The notes under the pieces: generated by a model
The model's database searches: none
Told to the model about the DNA's origin: nothing
What the model saw: only the letters and a program-made list of their open reading frames with translations
NCBI GenBank assembly: GCA_024123955.1
Contig: CP099652.1
Coordinates: forward strand, 248,001 to 312,000
From: Oxalobacteraceae bacterium OTU3CINTB1
GTDB taxonomy: Bacteria; Pseudomonadota; Gammaproteobacteria; Burkholderiales; Burkholderiaceae_D
Direction: 5' to 3'
DNA: 64,000 nucleotides
Position numbers and translations under genes: made by a program
Shown: in pieces, positions 27,741 through 36,378 of the stretch
Layout of the letters: each line of letters begins with the position of its first letter
Position numbering within the stretch: the first letter of the stretch is position 1

Positions 27741-29003
27741 CTATTTCTTACCGAATTCAATCGGGATACGCACCCTGGCGGTCATGAAAAACGCCGGCAA
27801 GGTCGAAATACATGCCCAGATGAAAAACTTTTGATAGCCCAAATGGTCCTGGATCCAGCCGCTGACCATTCCCGGCAGCATCATGCCCAGTGCCATGAAG
27901 CCGGTGCAGATGGCGTAATGGGCGGTCTTGTGCGCGCCGTCGGCCACCAGGATCATGTACAGCATGAAGGCGGCGAAGCCGAAGCCGTAGCCAAACTGCT
28001 CGACGGCCAGGCAGGCAGAAATGAACACGGTATCGGTCGGCAAGGCGGTCGCCAGGTAGACGAACACCAGGTCCGGCACGTGCATGATGAACACCATCGG
28101 CCACAGCGCGCGCTTGAGGCCGAAGCGCGAAATGACCACGCCGCCGGCCAGGCCGCCCAGCACCAGCGCGCACACGCCGATGGTGCCGTAGACCAGGCCG
28201 AACTCCGACGTCGTCAAGCCCAGGCCGCCCTGGTCGCGCGGATCGAGCAGGAACGGCGCCGCCATTTTGAGCAGTTGCGCCTCACCCAGCCGGTACAGCA
28301 GCAGGAAACCGAGGATGGCGACTATGCCGGGCTTCTGGAAAAAGCTGCGGAAGGTATTGATGAAATCGGTCCACAGCGCGCCGCCGCCGGCGTGGCTGCG
28401 GTCCGAATCCGGGCGCGGCAGCACGAAATGGTGATAGGCGCACAGCAGCAGGAACAGCGCCGACATCACGCCGAACACCACCGACCAGGCCCAGGCCGGA
28501 TCGCCGCTGGACTTGATCAACTCGCCGGCCATGTAGACGATGCCGCCCTGGCCGGCGATCATCGCCAGCTTGTAAAAGGCGCTGCGCACGCCGACGAAGG
28601 CCGCCTGCTGGCCCTGGGTCGGCAGGCCCAGCATGTAATAGCCGTCGGAGGCGATATCGTGGGTGGCCGAGCTGAACGCCATCAGCCACAGCACGGCCAG
28701 GCTCATGGCGAAGAATTGCGGCAGGTGCAGGGTCAGCGCCACGGATGCCAGACAGGCGCCCGTCAACAGTTGCAGCAGCACGATCCAGCGCCGCTTGGTG
28801 CCCACCAGCTCGACCAGCGGCGACCACAGCGGTTTGATGACCCACGGCAGGTACAGCCAGGCCGTATAAAACGCCAGATCGGTGTTGGAGATGCCCAGGT
28901 TTTTATACATCACCGTCGACAGCATCATCACCGCGACATAGGGCACGGCCTGGCTAAAGGAAATGCTGGGCACCCAGCTCCACGGGTTGCGTTGTTGCTT
29001 CAT
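27741..29003 (-). CDS. ampG: AmpG-type muropeptide permease (MFS)
   Basis: A 420-residue major-facilitator protein with about 12 transmembrane helices. AmpG features include WVPSISFSQAVPYVAVMML at the N-terminus, WVIKPLWSPLVELVGTKR (loop 2-3 signature), SSATHDIASDGYYM and GFAAFMLYMILVADGAHKTA. AmpG imports GlcNAc-anhydroMurNAc peptides from the periplasm for recycling. The ATG at 29003 was chosen because AAAGGAAGT precedes it; longer frames add a non-family leader. First gene of the leftward salvage operon, 42 bp before the GHL10 gene. Divergent from a small membrane protein gene. Confidence 0.92.
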   Translation of the reverse strand: MKQQRNPWSWVPSISFSQAVPYVAVMMLSTVMYKNLGISNTDLAFYTAWLYLPWVIKPLWSPLVELVGTKRRWIVLLQLLTGACLASVALTLHLPQFFAMSLAVLWLMAFSSATHDIASDGYYMLGLPTQGQQAAFVGVRSAFYKLAMIAGQGGIVYMAGELIKSSGDPAWAWSVVFGVMSALFLLLCAYHHFVLPRPDSDRSHAGGGALWTDFINTFRSFFQKPGIVAILGFLLLYRLGEAQLLKMAAPFLLDPRDQGGLGLTTSEFGLVYGTIGVCALVLGGLAGGVVISRFGLKRALWPMVFIMHVPDLVFVYLATALPTDTVFISACLAVEQFGYGFGFAAFMLYMILVADGAHKTAHYAICTGFMALGMMLPGMVSGWIQDHLGYQKFFIWACISTLPAFFMTARVRIPIEFGKK

Positions 29004-29092
29004 ACTTCCTTTCGCGGCGGCCGCTGCTGTTATGCTCACGGCAGTTACCATACGCACACAACGAACAATACGCAACCGAGCGCCGCCAAATC

Positions 29093-29332
29093 ATGTACCT
29101 GCTGACTTTTTTGCTGATCCTGCTGTCCTACCCGCTGATGTTTTTGATGATTACGGTCTACATCTTCGGGCCGCTGAACATGTACCTGGGCTACCGCGCC
29201 TACCGCGGCACACTGAACAAGCATCCAAGCCTGAGCGCCGGGCGCAAGCTGTGGGCCGCCCGGGCGCTGCTGGCGGCGGCGGCCTCGTTCGCCTTCCAGG
29301 TTTATTTGATCACTACCCAATACAAAGCCTGA
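29093..29332 (+). CDS. Small membrane protein, unknown function
   Basis: A 79-residue protein with a strong N-terminal hydrophobic segment (LLTFLLILLSYPLMFLMITV) and a second hydrophobic stretch near the C-terminus (LLAAAASFAFQVYLI) separated by a basic loop (GYRAYRGTLNKHPS). Two membrane passes are likely. It is divergent from ampG with 89 bp between start codons, so a shared control region is possible. No family was recognised. Confidence 0.7.
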   Translation: MYLLTFLLILLSYPLMFLMITVYIFGPLNMYLGYRAYRGTLNKHPSLSAGRKLWAARALLAAAASFAFQVYLITTQYKA

Positions 29333-29342
29333 CCCGGCCGCG

Positions 29343-30233
29343 TTACAGTATTGCCGCCCGCCCCCGCAGGCGGCTGGCATCGGTGGCGGGCGCCTCGCCA
29401 TACAGGCGCCCATACTCGCGGCTGAACTGGGAGGCGCTGTCGTAGCCGACCTTGAAGGCCGCCTGCGCCGCGTCCATGCCCTCGGCCACCATCAGCCGCC
29501 GCGCCTCCTGCAGCCGCAAGCGGGCCCGATACTGGATCGGACTCAAGTGGGTAATCGACTTGAAATGCGCATGCAGCGACGACGGACTCATGCCGGCCTG
29601 CTCGGCCAGCACATCGATGGTGATCGGCTCGCGATAATGGTCCCTGATCCAGCCGATCGCCCGCGACACCTGGTTCAGGCTGCGGTCGCCGCTGGCGATA
29701 TGATGCATGACAGCCCGCGCCGGCCCGGTGGCCAGCCGATAGATGATTTCCTGCTCGATCAACGGCGCCAGGGTCGCAATGTCGGCCGGCGTGTCGAGCA
29801 ACTCCACCAGCCTGGTGAACGCGTCCACCAGTTGCGGCGTCGTGTCGTGAACCGCCAGCCCGCGCACGGGACCGGATGTCCCATCCTGCCGCACGGCGGC
29901 GTCGACTTTCAACGCCAGCCTGGTCAACTCCGGCCGGTTGAAGCGGTAATACACGCACAAATAGGGCCGCGCCACCGTGGCCTCGGTCACCGCGCCGACG
30001 GCCGGCACGTCCACCGCCGCGATCAGATAACGGGTACTGTCGTAGTTCAATATCTGCTCGCCGGCCAGCACCTGCTTGCTGCCCTGCGCCATCACGCAAA
30101 TGGACGGTTCGTAGACCGCCGGCATCGGCGTGGTCGGCGTGGACGAGCGGATCAAGGTCACGCCGGGCAGGGCGCAATCGTGCATGCCGTCCGCTGGCGC
30201 GTGGCGCAGCATCAATGAGGTCAGTTTGTCGGG
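29343..30233 (-). CDS. AraC-family transcriptional regulator
   Basis: A 296-residue regulator. The N-terminal cupin-like AraC_N domain spans PSICVMAQGSKQVLAGEQIL to about residue 170 (the family in which the domain is typically followed by a two-HTH region). The C-terminal double helix-turn-helix shows ITIDVLAEQAGMSPSSLHAH and then AQAAFKVGYDSASQFSREYG, both canonical. The ATG at 30233 is used; a longer frame to 30308 would overlap the GntR gene. It lies 31 bp after the GntR stop, in the same direction. The effector is unknown. Confidence 0.9.
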   Translation of the reverse strand, partial: PDKLTSLMLRHAPADGMHDCALPGVTLIRSSTPTTPMPAVYEPSICVMAQGSKQVLAGEQILNYDSTRYLIAAVDVPAVGAVTEATVARPYLCVYYRFNRPELTRLALKVDAAVRQDGTSGPVRGLAVHDTTPQLVDAFTRLVELLDTPADIATLAPLIEQEIIYRLATGPARAVMHHIASGDRSLNQVSRAIGWIRDHYREPITIDVLAEQAGMSPSSLHAHFKSITHLSPIQYRARLRLQEARRLMVAEGMDAAQAAFKVGYDSASQFSREYGRLYGEAPATDASRLRGRAAIL

Positions 30234-30264
30234 CATGATCGTGACGACAGTGCCGGCGTCGGGG

Positions 30265-31005
30265 TCAGGTCGCGCGCCGCATCTCGGCGACGAAGTCGTA
30301 ATGGTCACTATGACAATATGAATGCGTCAACTCCATCGCCTCGCCGGATTCCAAATAGGCAATACGCGTAATGTACAGCACCGCCTGCCCCTCCGGCACG
30401 CCCAGCTGGCGCGCCAGGTCGGCCGACGCGTTCATCGCGCGGATGTGCTGCAGCGCCCGCACCGGCGACTGGCCGATGCTGTCGAGATACTGGTACAGGG
30501 AGGCGCCGACCGCGTCCGGGTCGTTGAGCACCGTCTGCGGCAACACGCTGACCTCGTAGGCCATGACCACGTCGTCGGCCAGCCGCAGGCGCTCGAGCCG
30601 CGCCACCTTCGAATACGGCGACAGGCCCAGGCTCAGCTGCTCCTCGGGCGTGGGCGTGACGATCGCCCGCTTGAGCCAGCGCGAGCCCGGCACGTGGCCG
30701 CGCTGCTGCAACTGCTCCGAAAAACTGGTCAGGTTCGACAACGGCTGCTCGATGCGCGGCGCGATATAGTTGCCCGAACCGCGCCGGCGCACCACCAGGC
30801 CCTGGTCGACCAGCTGGTCGATGGCCTTGCGCGCGGTCACCCGCGAAACGTTGAGCAACTCAGACAGCGCCCGCTCGGACGGCAGCGCCTGATCGACCTG
30901 ATAGCGGCCGTTATGCACATCGTCGCTCAATTTCCGGGCAATCTGCATGTACAGGGGCGAACTGTCGTTGGCGTCCGCCTTGAATTCAAAACCACTCTGG
31001 CTCAT
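30265..31005 (-). CDS. GntR/HutC-family regulator with UTRA domain
   Basis: A 246-residue regulator. The N-terminal winged helix is PLYMQIARKLSDDVHNGRY to RALSELLNVSRVTARKAIDQ then RRRGSGNYIAP (residues 17-84). The C-terminal UTRA effector domain includes PGSRWLKRAIVTPTPEEQLS and the terminal pattern LTHSYCHSDHYDFVAEMRR. This is the subfamily of NagR/DasR, which sense GlcNAc phosphates. The nearby amino-sugar kinase and AmpG operon make amino-sugar sensing an attractive guess, not shown. Divergent from ychJ across 160 bp. Confidence 0.9.
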   Translation of the reverse strand: MSQSGFEFKADANDSSPLYMQIARKLSDDVHNGRYQVDQALPSERALSELLNVSRVTARKAIDQLVDQGLVVRRRGSGNYIAPRIEQPLSNLTSFSEQLQQRGHVPGSRWLKRAIVTPTPEEQLSLGLSPYSKVARLERLRLADDVVMAYEVSVLPQTVLNDPDAVGASLYQYLDSIGQSPVRALQHIRAMNASADLARQLGVPEGQAVLYITRIAYLESGEAMELTHSYCHSDHYDFVAEMRRAT

Positions 31006-31168
31006 TTGTTTCTCCTAACCCCCCTAGTGTAATAGCGATACGCAAGCCCGTGCGCCCGCAAGGCCGTAAAACACATTATTTAGTGCGCCCGGCGAAACGC
31101 GGGGCGGTGCGCAAGCGGCCCATTTGGCGGATAATGCTGGCTTGTCACACCAGCCCGTCCTGCCACCC

Positions 31169-31627
31169 ATGTCCAAGAAGTCCGCCGCGCCCGCCGGCTG
31201 CCCATGCGGCGGCCCGTCCCTCGCGGCCTGCTGCGGCCCCTATATCGCGGGCGCCGCCATCCCGCCCACCGCCGAAACGCTGATGCGCTCGCGTTACACC
31301 GCCTATGGCCTGCGCGACGAGCCCTATTTGCTGGCCACCTGGCACGCCAGCACCCGCCCGAGCGAGCCGATCCTGAGCGACGAAGAAAAATTGCAATGGT
31401 TGGGACTTGAGGTAAAATCTGCTTTACGTTTACGTCAACGTAAAGCAGTAGTTGCATTGGTGGCAACTGCGAAGACAACTGATCCGGAGCGCGACACGGT
31501 CGAATTCGTCGCCCGTTTCAAGGTCAACGGCAAGGCGCAGCGCCTCCACGAGATCAGCAACTTCGTGCGCGAGCCGACCGAGGGCGGCCCGCGCTGGTAT
31601 TACGTTGACGGTAGTTTTCCCGAATAA
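31169..31627 (+). CDS. YchJ-like (UPF0225) protein carrying an internal operator
   Basis: A 152-residue UPF0225 protein. The N-terminal SEC-C-like zinc motif is CPCGGPSLAACCGPYI (residues 11-26) and MRSRYTAYGLRDEPYLLATW is the family core. It ends at WYYVDGSF, without the second C-terminal SEC-C motif of E. coli YchJ. Between WLGLEV and FVARF it is about 15 residues longer than E. coli YchJ. That extra segment (SALRLRQRKAVVALVATAK) is encoded by the 30-bp LiuR-like palindrome and the bases next to it. The gene precedes liuB by 42 bp, so a promoter inside it could drive the second liu run. Cellular role unknown. Confidence 0.85.
   Translation: MSKKSAAPAGCPCGGPSLAACCGPYIAGAAIPPTAETLMRSRYTAYGLRDEPYLLATWHASTRPSEPILSDEEKLQWLGLEVKSALRLRQRKAVVALVATAKTTDPERDTVEFVARFKVNGKAQRLHEISNFVREPTEGGPRWYYVDGSFPE
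31391..31418 (+). promoter_or_regulatory. Candidate internal promoter for liuB run
   Basis: TTGCAA (31391-31396), a 16-bp spacer and TAAAAT (31413-31418) sit inside ychJ directly before the LiuR-like palindrome. A start near 31425 would lie in the operator and leave a leader of about 245 nt before liuB. Confidence 0.5.
31419..31448. promoter_or_regulatory. LiuR-like operator inside the ychJ coding sequence
   Basis: Perfect 12-bp arms CTGCTTTACGTT (31419-31430) and AACGTAAAGCAG (31437-31448) flank a 6-bp centre TACGTC. The core matches the operator before liuA (8922-8942). It is the best candidate control site for liuB and following genes. Confidence 0.75.
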
Positions 31628-31669
31628 TCATCACGACGCGTGCGAGACCACGCGCACAAAGGAAAAACA

Positions 31670-33292
31670 ATGCCGCAGATCGAAAGCAAGCTCAATCCCC
31701 GCAGCGAGGACTTCAAGGCCAACGCCGCCGCCATGCGGGCCGTCGTCGACGACCTGCGCGCCAAGGTCGCGAAAATCGCGGCCGGCGGCGGCGAGGCGGC
31801 GTCGGCCAAGCACGTCGCGCGCGGCAAACTGCTGCCGCGCGACCGCGTGCAAATGCTGCTCGATCCCGGCACGCCGTTCCTCGAACTGTCGCAGATGGCC
31901 GCCTACGGCATGTACCAGGACGCCAACGGCGCCGACGCCGCGCCGGCGGCCGGCATCATCACCGGCATCGGCCGCGTCGCGGGCCAGGAGTGCGTCATTG
32001 TCTGCAACGACGCCACCGTCAAGGGCGGCACCTACTACCCGATGACGGTCAAGAAGCACCTGCGCGCGCAAGAAATCGCCGACCAGAACAACCTGCCTTG
32101 CATCTACCTGGTCGACTCGGGCGGCGCCAACCTGCCCAACCAGGACGACGTCTTCCCCGACCGCGACCACTTCGGCCGCATCTTCTACAACCAGGCCAAC
32201 CTGTCGGCCAAGGGCATTCCGCAGATCGCCGTCGTCATGGGGTCTTGCACGGCCGGCGGCGCCTACGTGCCGGCCATGAGCGACGAATCGATCATCGTCA
32301 AGGACCAGGGCACGATTTTCCTCGGCGGTCCGCCGCTGGTGAAGGCGGCCACCGGCGAGGTGGTGACGGCCGAGGACCTGGGCGGCGGCGACGTCCACAC
32401 CCGCCTGTCCGGCGTGGCCGACCACCTGGCGCAGAACGACCTGCACGCGCTGTCGCTGGCGCGCACCATCGTCTCGAACCTGAACCGCAGCAAGCCGCAA
32501 CAGGGCGCGCTGCGCGAAGCGGAAGAACCGAAATACGCCACCGAAGAATTGTACGGCGTGATCCCGGTCGACACCCGCAAGCCGTTCGACGTGCGCGAGG
32601 TCATCGCCCGCATCGTCGACGGCAGCGAGTTCGATGAATTCAAGGCGCGCTACGGCACCACGCTGATCTGCGGCTTCGCCCACATCTTCGGCATGAAGGT
32701 GGGCATCATCGCCAACAACGGCATCCTGTTCTCGGAATCGGCATTGAAGGGCGCACACTTCATCGAGCTGTGCGCGCAGCGCAAGATCCCGCTGGTGTTC
32801 CTGCAAAATATCACCGGCTTCATGGTCGGCCGCAAATACGAAAACGAAGGCATCGCCCGCAACGGCGCCAAGATGGTCACCGCCGTCGCCACCGCCGCCG
32901 TGCCGAAGTTCACCGTCATCATCGGCGGCAGCTTCGGCGCAGGCAACTACGGCATGTGCGGCCGCGCTTTTTCGCCGCGTTTCATGTGGATGTGGCCCAA
33001 CGCCCGCATCTCCGTCATGGGCGGCGACCAGGCCGCGTCGGTGCTGGCCACCGTCAAGCGCGACGGCATCGAGGGCAAGGGCGGTTCGTGGACGGCGGAG
33101 GAGGAAGCGGCCTTCAAGCAGCCGATCAAGGACCAGTACGAGCACCAGGGCCACCCGTATTACGCCACCGCGCGCCTGTGGGACGACGGCGTCATCGACC
33201 CGGCCGACACCCGCATGGTGCTGGGCCTGGGCCTGTCGGCCGCGCTCAATGCCGAAATCCCCGACACCAAATTCGGTGTCTTCAGGATGTAA
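31670..33292 (+). CDS. liuB: Methylcrotonyl-CoA carboxylase, carboxyltransferase subunit
   Basis: A 540-residue beta subunit of methylcrotonyl-CoA carboxylase. It transfers CO2 from carboxybiotin to 3-methylcrotonyl-CoA to give 3-methylglutaconyl-CoA. The N-terminal crotonase-like lobe has [18 protein letters not shown] and [39 protein letters not shown] is the oxyanion/acyl-CoA region. The C-terminal lobe shows [19 protein letters not shown] and [18 protein letters not shown], which binds the biotin side. The ATG at 31670 follows AAAGGAAAA. Works with LiuD encoded 6.3 kb downstream. Begins the second liu gene run. Confidence 0.96.
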   Translation: MPQIESKLNPRSEDFKANAAAMRAVVDDLRAKVAKIAAGGGEAASAKHVARGKLLPRDRVQMLLDPGTPFLELSQMAAYGMYQDANGADAAPAAGIITGIGRVAGQECVIVCNDATVKGGTYYPMTVKKHLRAQEIADQNNLPCIYLVDSGGANLPNQDDVFPDRDHFGRIFYNQANLSAKGIPQIAVVMGSCTAGGAYVPAMSDESIIVKDQGTIFLGGPPLVKAATGEVVTAEDLGGGDVHTRLSGVADHLAQNDLHALSLARTIVSNLNRSKPQQGALREAEEPKYATEELYGVIPVDTRKPFDVREVIARIVDGSEFDEFKARYGTTLICGFAHIFGMKVGIIANNGILFSESALKGAHFIELCAQRKIPLVFLQNITGFMVGRKYENEGIARNGAKMVTAVATAAVPKFTVIIGGSFGAGNYGMCGRAFSPRFMWMWPNARISVMGGDQAASVLATVKRDGIEGKGGSWTAEEEAAFKQPIKDQYEHQGHPYYATARLWDDGVIDPADTRMVLGLGLSAALNAEIPDTKFGVFRM

Positions 33293-33301
33293 AAGACGAC
33301 C

Positions 33302-34240
33302 ATGCGCCATCGCCTTCACCCCCGTCACCGTTTGGCCGCGCCTTTGTGCGCGCTTCTTTGCGTGCTGGCGTGCGCCTGCGCCGGCGCGCAGGAGGGGACG
33401 CAGGTGAAGATGCTGCAGCCGCTGACGGCGCCCGGGCAGTCGCTGCCGCTGGTCGAGAAACGCATGGGCGAACAAGTGGTCGACGTCCCCGCCACCATCG
33501 GCGGCGATCCGATCACCTTGCAAACGACGATCTTCAAACCACCGGGCAACGGCCCGTTCCCGGTGCTGTTCATGAACCACGGTAAATCGGGCGGCGCAGA
33601 CGCCCACCAGCAGGAGCGTGCCCGCTACGTCGTGCTGTCGAAGCAGTTCGTACGGCGCGGCTACGCGGTCGTCATCCCGATGCGGCTCGGTTTCGCCGGC
33701 TCGGGCGGCATCTACGTCAACTCCCACTGCCGCGCCGAGAAAAACGGCGACGACCAGGCCAATTCGCTGTTCTTCGCGATGCAATACGCGATGAAGCAGC
33801 CGTGGGCCGATCAAACCCACGTGCTGCTGGCCGGCCAGTCGCACGGCGGCCTGACGGCCATCGCCGCCGGCAGCCACAATATCAGCGGTGTGCGCGGCGT
33901 GATCAACTTCGCCGGTGGCGTCAACAGCCGCTCCAAGTGCGACTGGCAGGGCGCGCTGGTCGACGCCTTCAAGGCCTACGGCGCGCGCAGCAAGGTGCCG
34001 ACCCTGTGGTTCTACGGCGCCAACGACGCCCACTTCGGACCGAAGCTGGCCGAGGACCTGTACGCGGCCTACACAGGCGCCGGCGGCAAGGCGCAACTGG
34101 TCGCCTTCGGCCCTTTCAAGAAGGACGCGCACACGATGGTGTTGAGCGCGGACGGCGTGCCAATCTGGCTGCCGGAGACCGAACGCTTTCTCAAATCGGT
34201 CGGCATGCCGACCGAAATCAAGTACGCAATCAAGGAGTAG
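33302..34240 (+). CDS. Exported dienelactone-hydrolase-like alpha/beta hydrolase
   Basis: A 312-residue alpha/beta hydrolase with an N-terminal signal peptide (basic RHRLHPRHR, hydrophobic LCALLCVLACACAGA, cleavage near residue 29). The nucleophile elbow is LAGQSHGGLTAIAAG (serine near 184), an acidic residue lies in LWFYGANDAHFGPK and the histidine in KKDAHTMVLS. It sits 9 bp after liuB and 2 bp before liuC, so it is co-transcribed with cytosolic leucine genes although it is exported. Its substrate and its link to the pathway are unknown. Confidence 0.85.
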   Translation: MRHRLHPRHRLAAPLCALLCVLACACAGAQEGTQVKMLQPLTAPGQSLPLVEKRMGEQVVDVPATIGGDPITLQTTIFKPPGNGPFPVLFMNHGKSGGADAHQQERARYVVLSKQFVRRGYAVVIPMRLGFAGSGGIYVNSHCRAEKNGDDQANSLFFAMQYAMKQPWADQTHVLLAGQSHGGLTAIAAGSHNISGVRGVINFAGGVNSRSKCDWQGALVDAFKAYGARSKVPTLWFYGANDAHFGPKLAEDLYAAYTGAGGKAQLVAFGPFKKDAHTMVLSADGVPIWLPETERFLKSVGMPTEIKYAIKE

Positions 34241-34242
34241 GC

Positions 34243-35031
34243 ATGGCTTTCACCACACTCAACGTTACCCGCGACGGCAAAATCGCCACCGTCACGCTGA
34301 ACCGGCCGGACACGCGCAACGCCTTCAACGAAGAGACCATCGCCGAAATCACCCGCGCCTTCCGCGAGCTCGGTGCCGACGACGAGCTGCGCGCCATCGT
34401 GCTGGCCGCGAACGGCCCGGCCTTCTGCGCCGGCGCCGATTTGAACTGGATGAAAGAAATGGCGGGCTACACGCACGCCGAAAACCATGCCGACGCCCTG
34501 CAACTGGCGGAGATGCTGCGCACGATCTACCTGTGTCCCAAGCCCGTGGTGGCCAAGGTGCAGGGCGATTGCTACGCCGGCGGCATGGGCCTGGTGGCCG
34601 CCTGCGATATCATCGTCGCGGTCGACGAGGCCAACTTCTGCCTGAGCGAAGTGAAACTGGGCCTGATCCCCGCGACCATTTCGCCCTACGTGATCAAGGC
34701 CATGGGCGAAAACGCGTCGCGCCGCTACTTCCTGACGGCGGAGCGCTTCTCCGCCGGCGAAGCGCTGCGCATCGGCTTCGCCCACGAGGTGGTGGCCGCC
34801 GACGCCCTCGACGCCATGGTGGCGGAAATCGTCAAGGCGCTGGTCAACAACAGCCCCAACGCGGTGCGGCAAGCCAAGGCGCTGGTGCGCGACGTCGTCG
34901 GGCAACCAGTGAACGATGCGCTGCTGGCCGATACCGCCGAGCGCATCGCGCATATCCGCGCATCGGAGCAGGGCCGCGAAGGCGTGGCCTCGTTCCTCGA
35001 AAAGCGCAAGCCGAACTGGCTGACGCATTAA
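34243..35031 (+). CDS. liuC: Methylglutaconyl-CoA hydratase (enoyl-CoA hydratase family)
   Basis: A 262-residue crotonase-fold enzyme. By position it hydrates 3-methylglutaconyl-CoA to HMG-CoA. It shows the CoA-binding/oxyanion segments NGPAFCAGADLNWMKEMAGY (about residues 58-77) and KVQGDCYAGGMGLVAACDI (about 105-123). The catalytic glutamate region FCLSEVKLGLIPATISPYV follows, with the downstream AxxxGLxHxVV-like motif as RIGFAHEVV. The ATG at 34243 lies 2 bp after the hydrolase stop with GGAG just upstream. Placement between liuB and liuD supports the liuC assignment. Confidence 0.92.
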   Translation: MAFTTLNVTRDGKIATVTLNRPDTRNAFNEETIAEITRAFRELGADDELRAIVLAANGPAFCAGADLNWMKEMAGYTHAENHADALQLAEMLRTIYLCPKPVVAKVQGDCYAGGMGLVAACDIIVAVDEANFCLSEVKLGLIPATISPYVIKAMGENASRRYFLTAERFSAGEALRIGFAHEVVAADALDAMVAEIVKALVNNSPNAVRQAKALVRDVVGQPVNDALLADTAERIAHIRASEQGREGVASFLEKRKPNWLTH

Positions 35032-35047
35032 AGACATCGGAGTTTCC

Positions 35048-36376
35048 TTGCAAGACAAAACACAAAGCGAATGGGTGGCACGCAGCCTGCGCAGCGTATG
35101 GCACCCATGCACGCAGATGCAGCACCATGAGACAGTACCTTTGATCCCGGTCAGCCGGGGCAAGGGCGCGTGGCTGTACGACCATGAAGGCCGTCGCTAC
35201 CTGGACGCGATCAGCTCCTGGTGGGTCAACCTGTTCGGCCACGCCAACCCGCGCATCAACGCCGCGCTGAAGGACCAGCTGGACACGCTGGAACACGCCA
35301 TGCTGGCCGGCTTCACGCACGAACCGGTGATCGAACTGTCGGAAAAACTGTCGGCGCTGACCGGCCATGTGCTGGGCCATAGCTTCTACGCCAGCGACGG
35401 CGCCTCGGCGGTGGAAATCGCGCTCAAAATGAGCTTCCACTCGTGGCGCAACAACGGCAAGGCCGGCAAGCAGGAATTCGTCTGCCTCAAAGGCAGCTAC
35501 CACGGCGAGACCATTGGCGCGCTGGCCGTCACCGACGTCGCCCTGTTCAAGGACGCCTACGGCCCGCTGCTGCGCGCCTCGCAGACGGTGATGTCGCCGG
35601 ATGCACGCAACGCCGCCGAAGGCGAGACGGCAGAGGACATGGCGCGCCGCGCCGCCGCCGACGTCGAACGCCTGTTCGTCGAAAAAGCCGACAAGATCGC
35701 CGCCATCATCATCGAACCGCTGGTGCAATGCGCCACCGGCATGGCGATGCACGACCCACTGTACCTCAAACTGGTGCGTGAACTGTGCGACCGCCACCAG
35801 GTGCACCTGATCCTCGACGAAATCGCCGTCGGCTGCGGCCGCACCGGCACCTTCTTCGCCTGCGAGCAGGCCGCCGTCTGGCCGGACTTCCTGTGCCTGT
35901 CCAAGGGCATCAGCGGCGGCTACCTGCCGCTGTCGCTGGTGATGACGCGCGACGACATCTACCAGTCCTTCTACAGCAGCGACGTCACGCGCGGCTTCCT
36001 GCACTCGCACTCGTACACCGGCAACCCGCTGGCCTGCCGCGCCGCGCTGGCGACCTTGCAAATCTTCGAGGAAGATAATGTCCTCGACGCGAACAAGGTC
36101 AAGGCGGCGCGCCTGACGGCCGCGCTGCAACCGCTGGCGCAGCACCGCCAGGTGCGCAACTTCCGCCAGCGCGGCATGATCTGGGCCTTCGACGCCATCG
36201 GCGCCACGCCGGACTTCTCGCGCCGCTTCTTCGCCACGGCGGTCGAGCATGAACTGCTGATGCGCCCCATCGGCGCCACCGTCTACATGATGCCGCCGTA
36301 TATCCTGAACGACGACGAAATCGACGGCCTGGCCGCCAACACGCTGGCCGTGTTCGACAAAACGATGGCGGGCTGA
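35048..36376 (+). CDS. bioA: Adenosylmethionine-8-amino-7-oxononanoate aminotransferase
   Basis: A 442-residue class III PLP aminotransferase that converts KAPA to DAPA using S-adenosylmethionine. Family features are [19 protein letters not shown] at the N-terminus, [48 protein letters not shown] and the PLP lysine in [15 protein letters not shown] (about residue 284). The only plausible start is a TTG at 35048, preceded by GGAG at 35039-35042. First gene of a bioA-bioF-bioD-bioB block embedded in the leucine-degradation run. Confidence 0.95.
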   Translation: MQDKTQSEWVARSLRSVWHPCTQMQHHETVPLIPVSRGKGAWLYDHEGRRYLDAISSWWVNLFGHANPRINAALKDQLDTLEHAMLAGFTHEPVIELSEKLSALTGHVLGHSFYASDGASAVEIALKMSFHSWRNNGKAGKQEFVCLKGSYHGETIGALAVTDVALFKDAYGPLLRASQTVMSPDARNAAEGETAEDMARRAAADVERLFVEKADKIAAIIIEPLVQCATGMAMHDPLYLKLVRELCDRHQVHLILDEIAVGCGRTGTFFACEQAAVWPDFLCLSKGISGGYLPLSLVMTRDDIYQSFYSSDVTRGFLHSHSYTGNPLACRAALATLQIFEEDNVLDANKVKAARLTAALQPLAQHRQVRNFRQRGMIWAFDAIGATPDFSRRFFATAVEHELLMRPIGATVYMMPPYILNDDEIDGLAANTLAVFDKTMAG

Positions 36377-36378
36377 CG

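Noticed and set aside
31600..31613. Second LiuR-like half site TTACGTTGACGG just before liuB
   Set aside because: These bases encode the conserved YYVDG of YchJ, so the match is explained by coding constraint.
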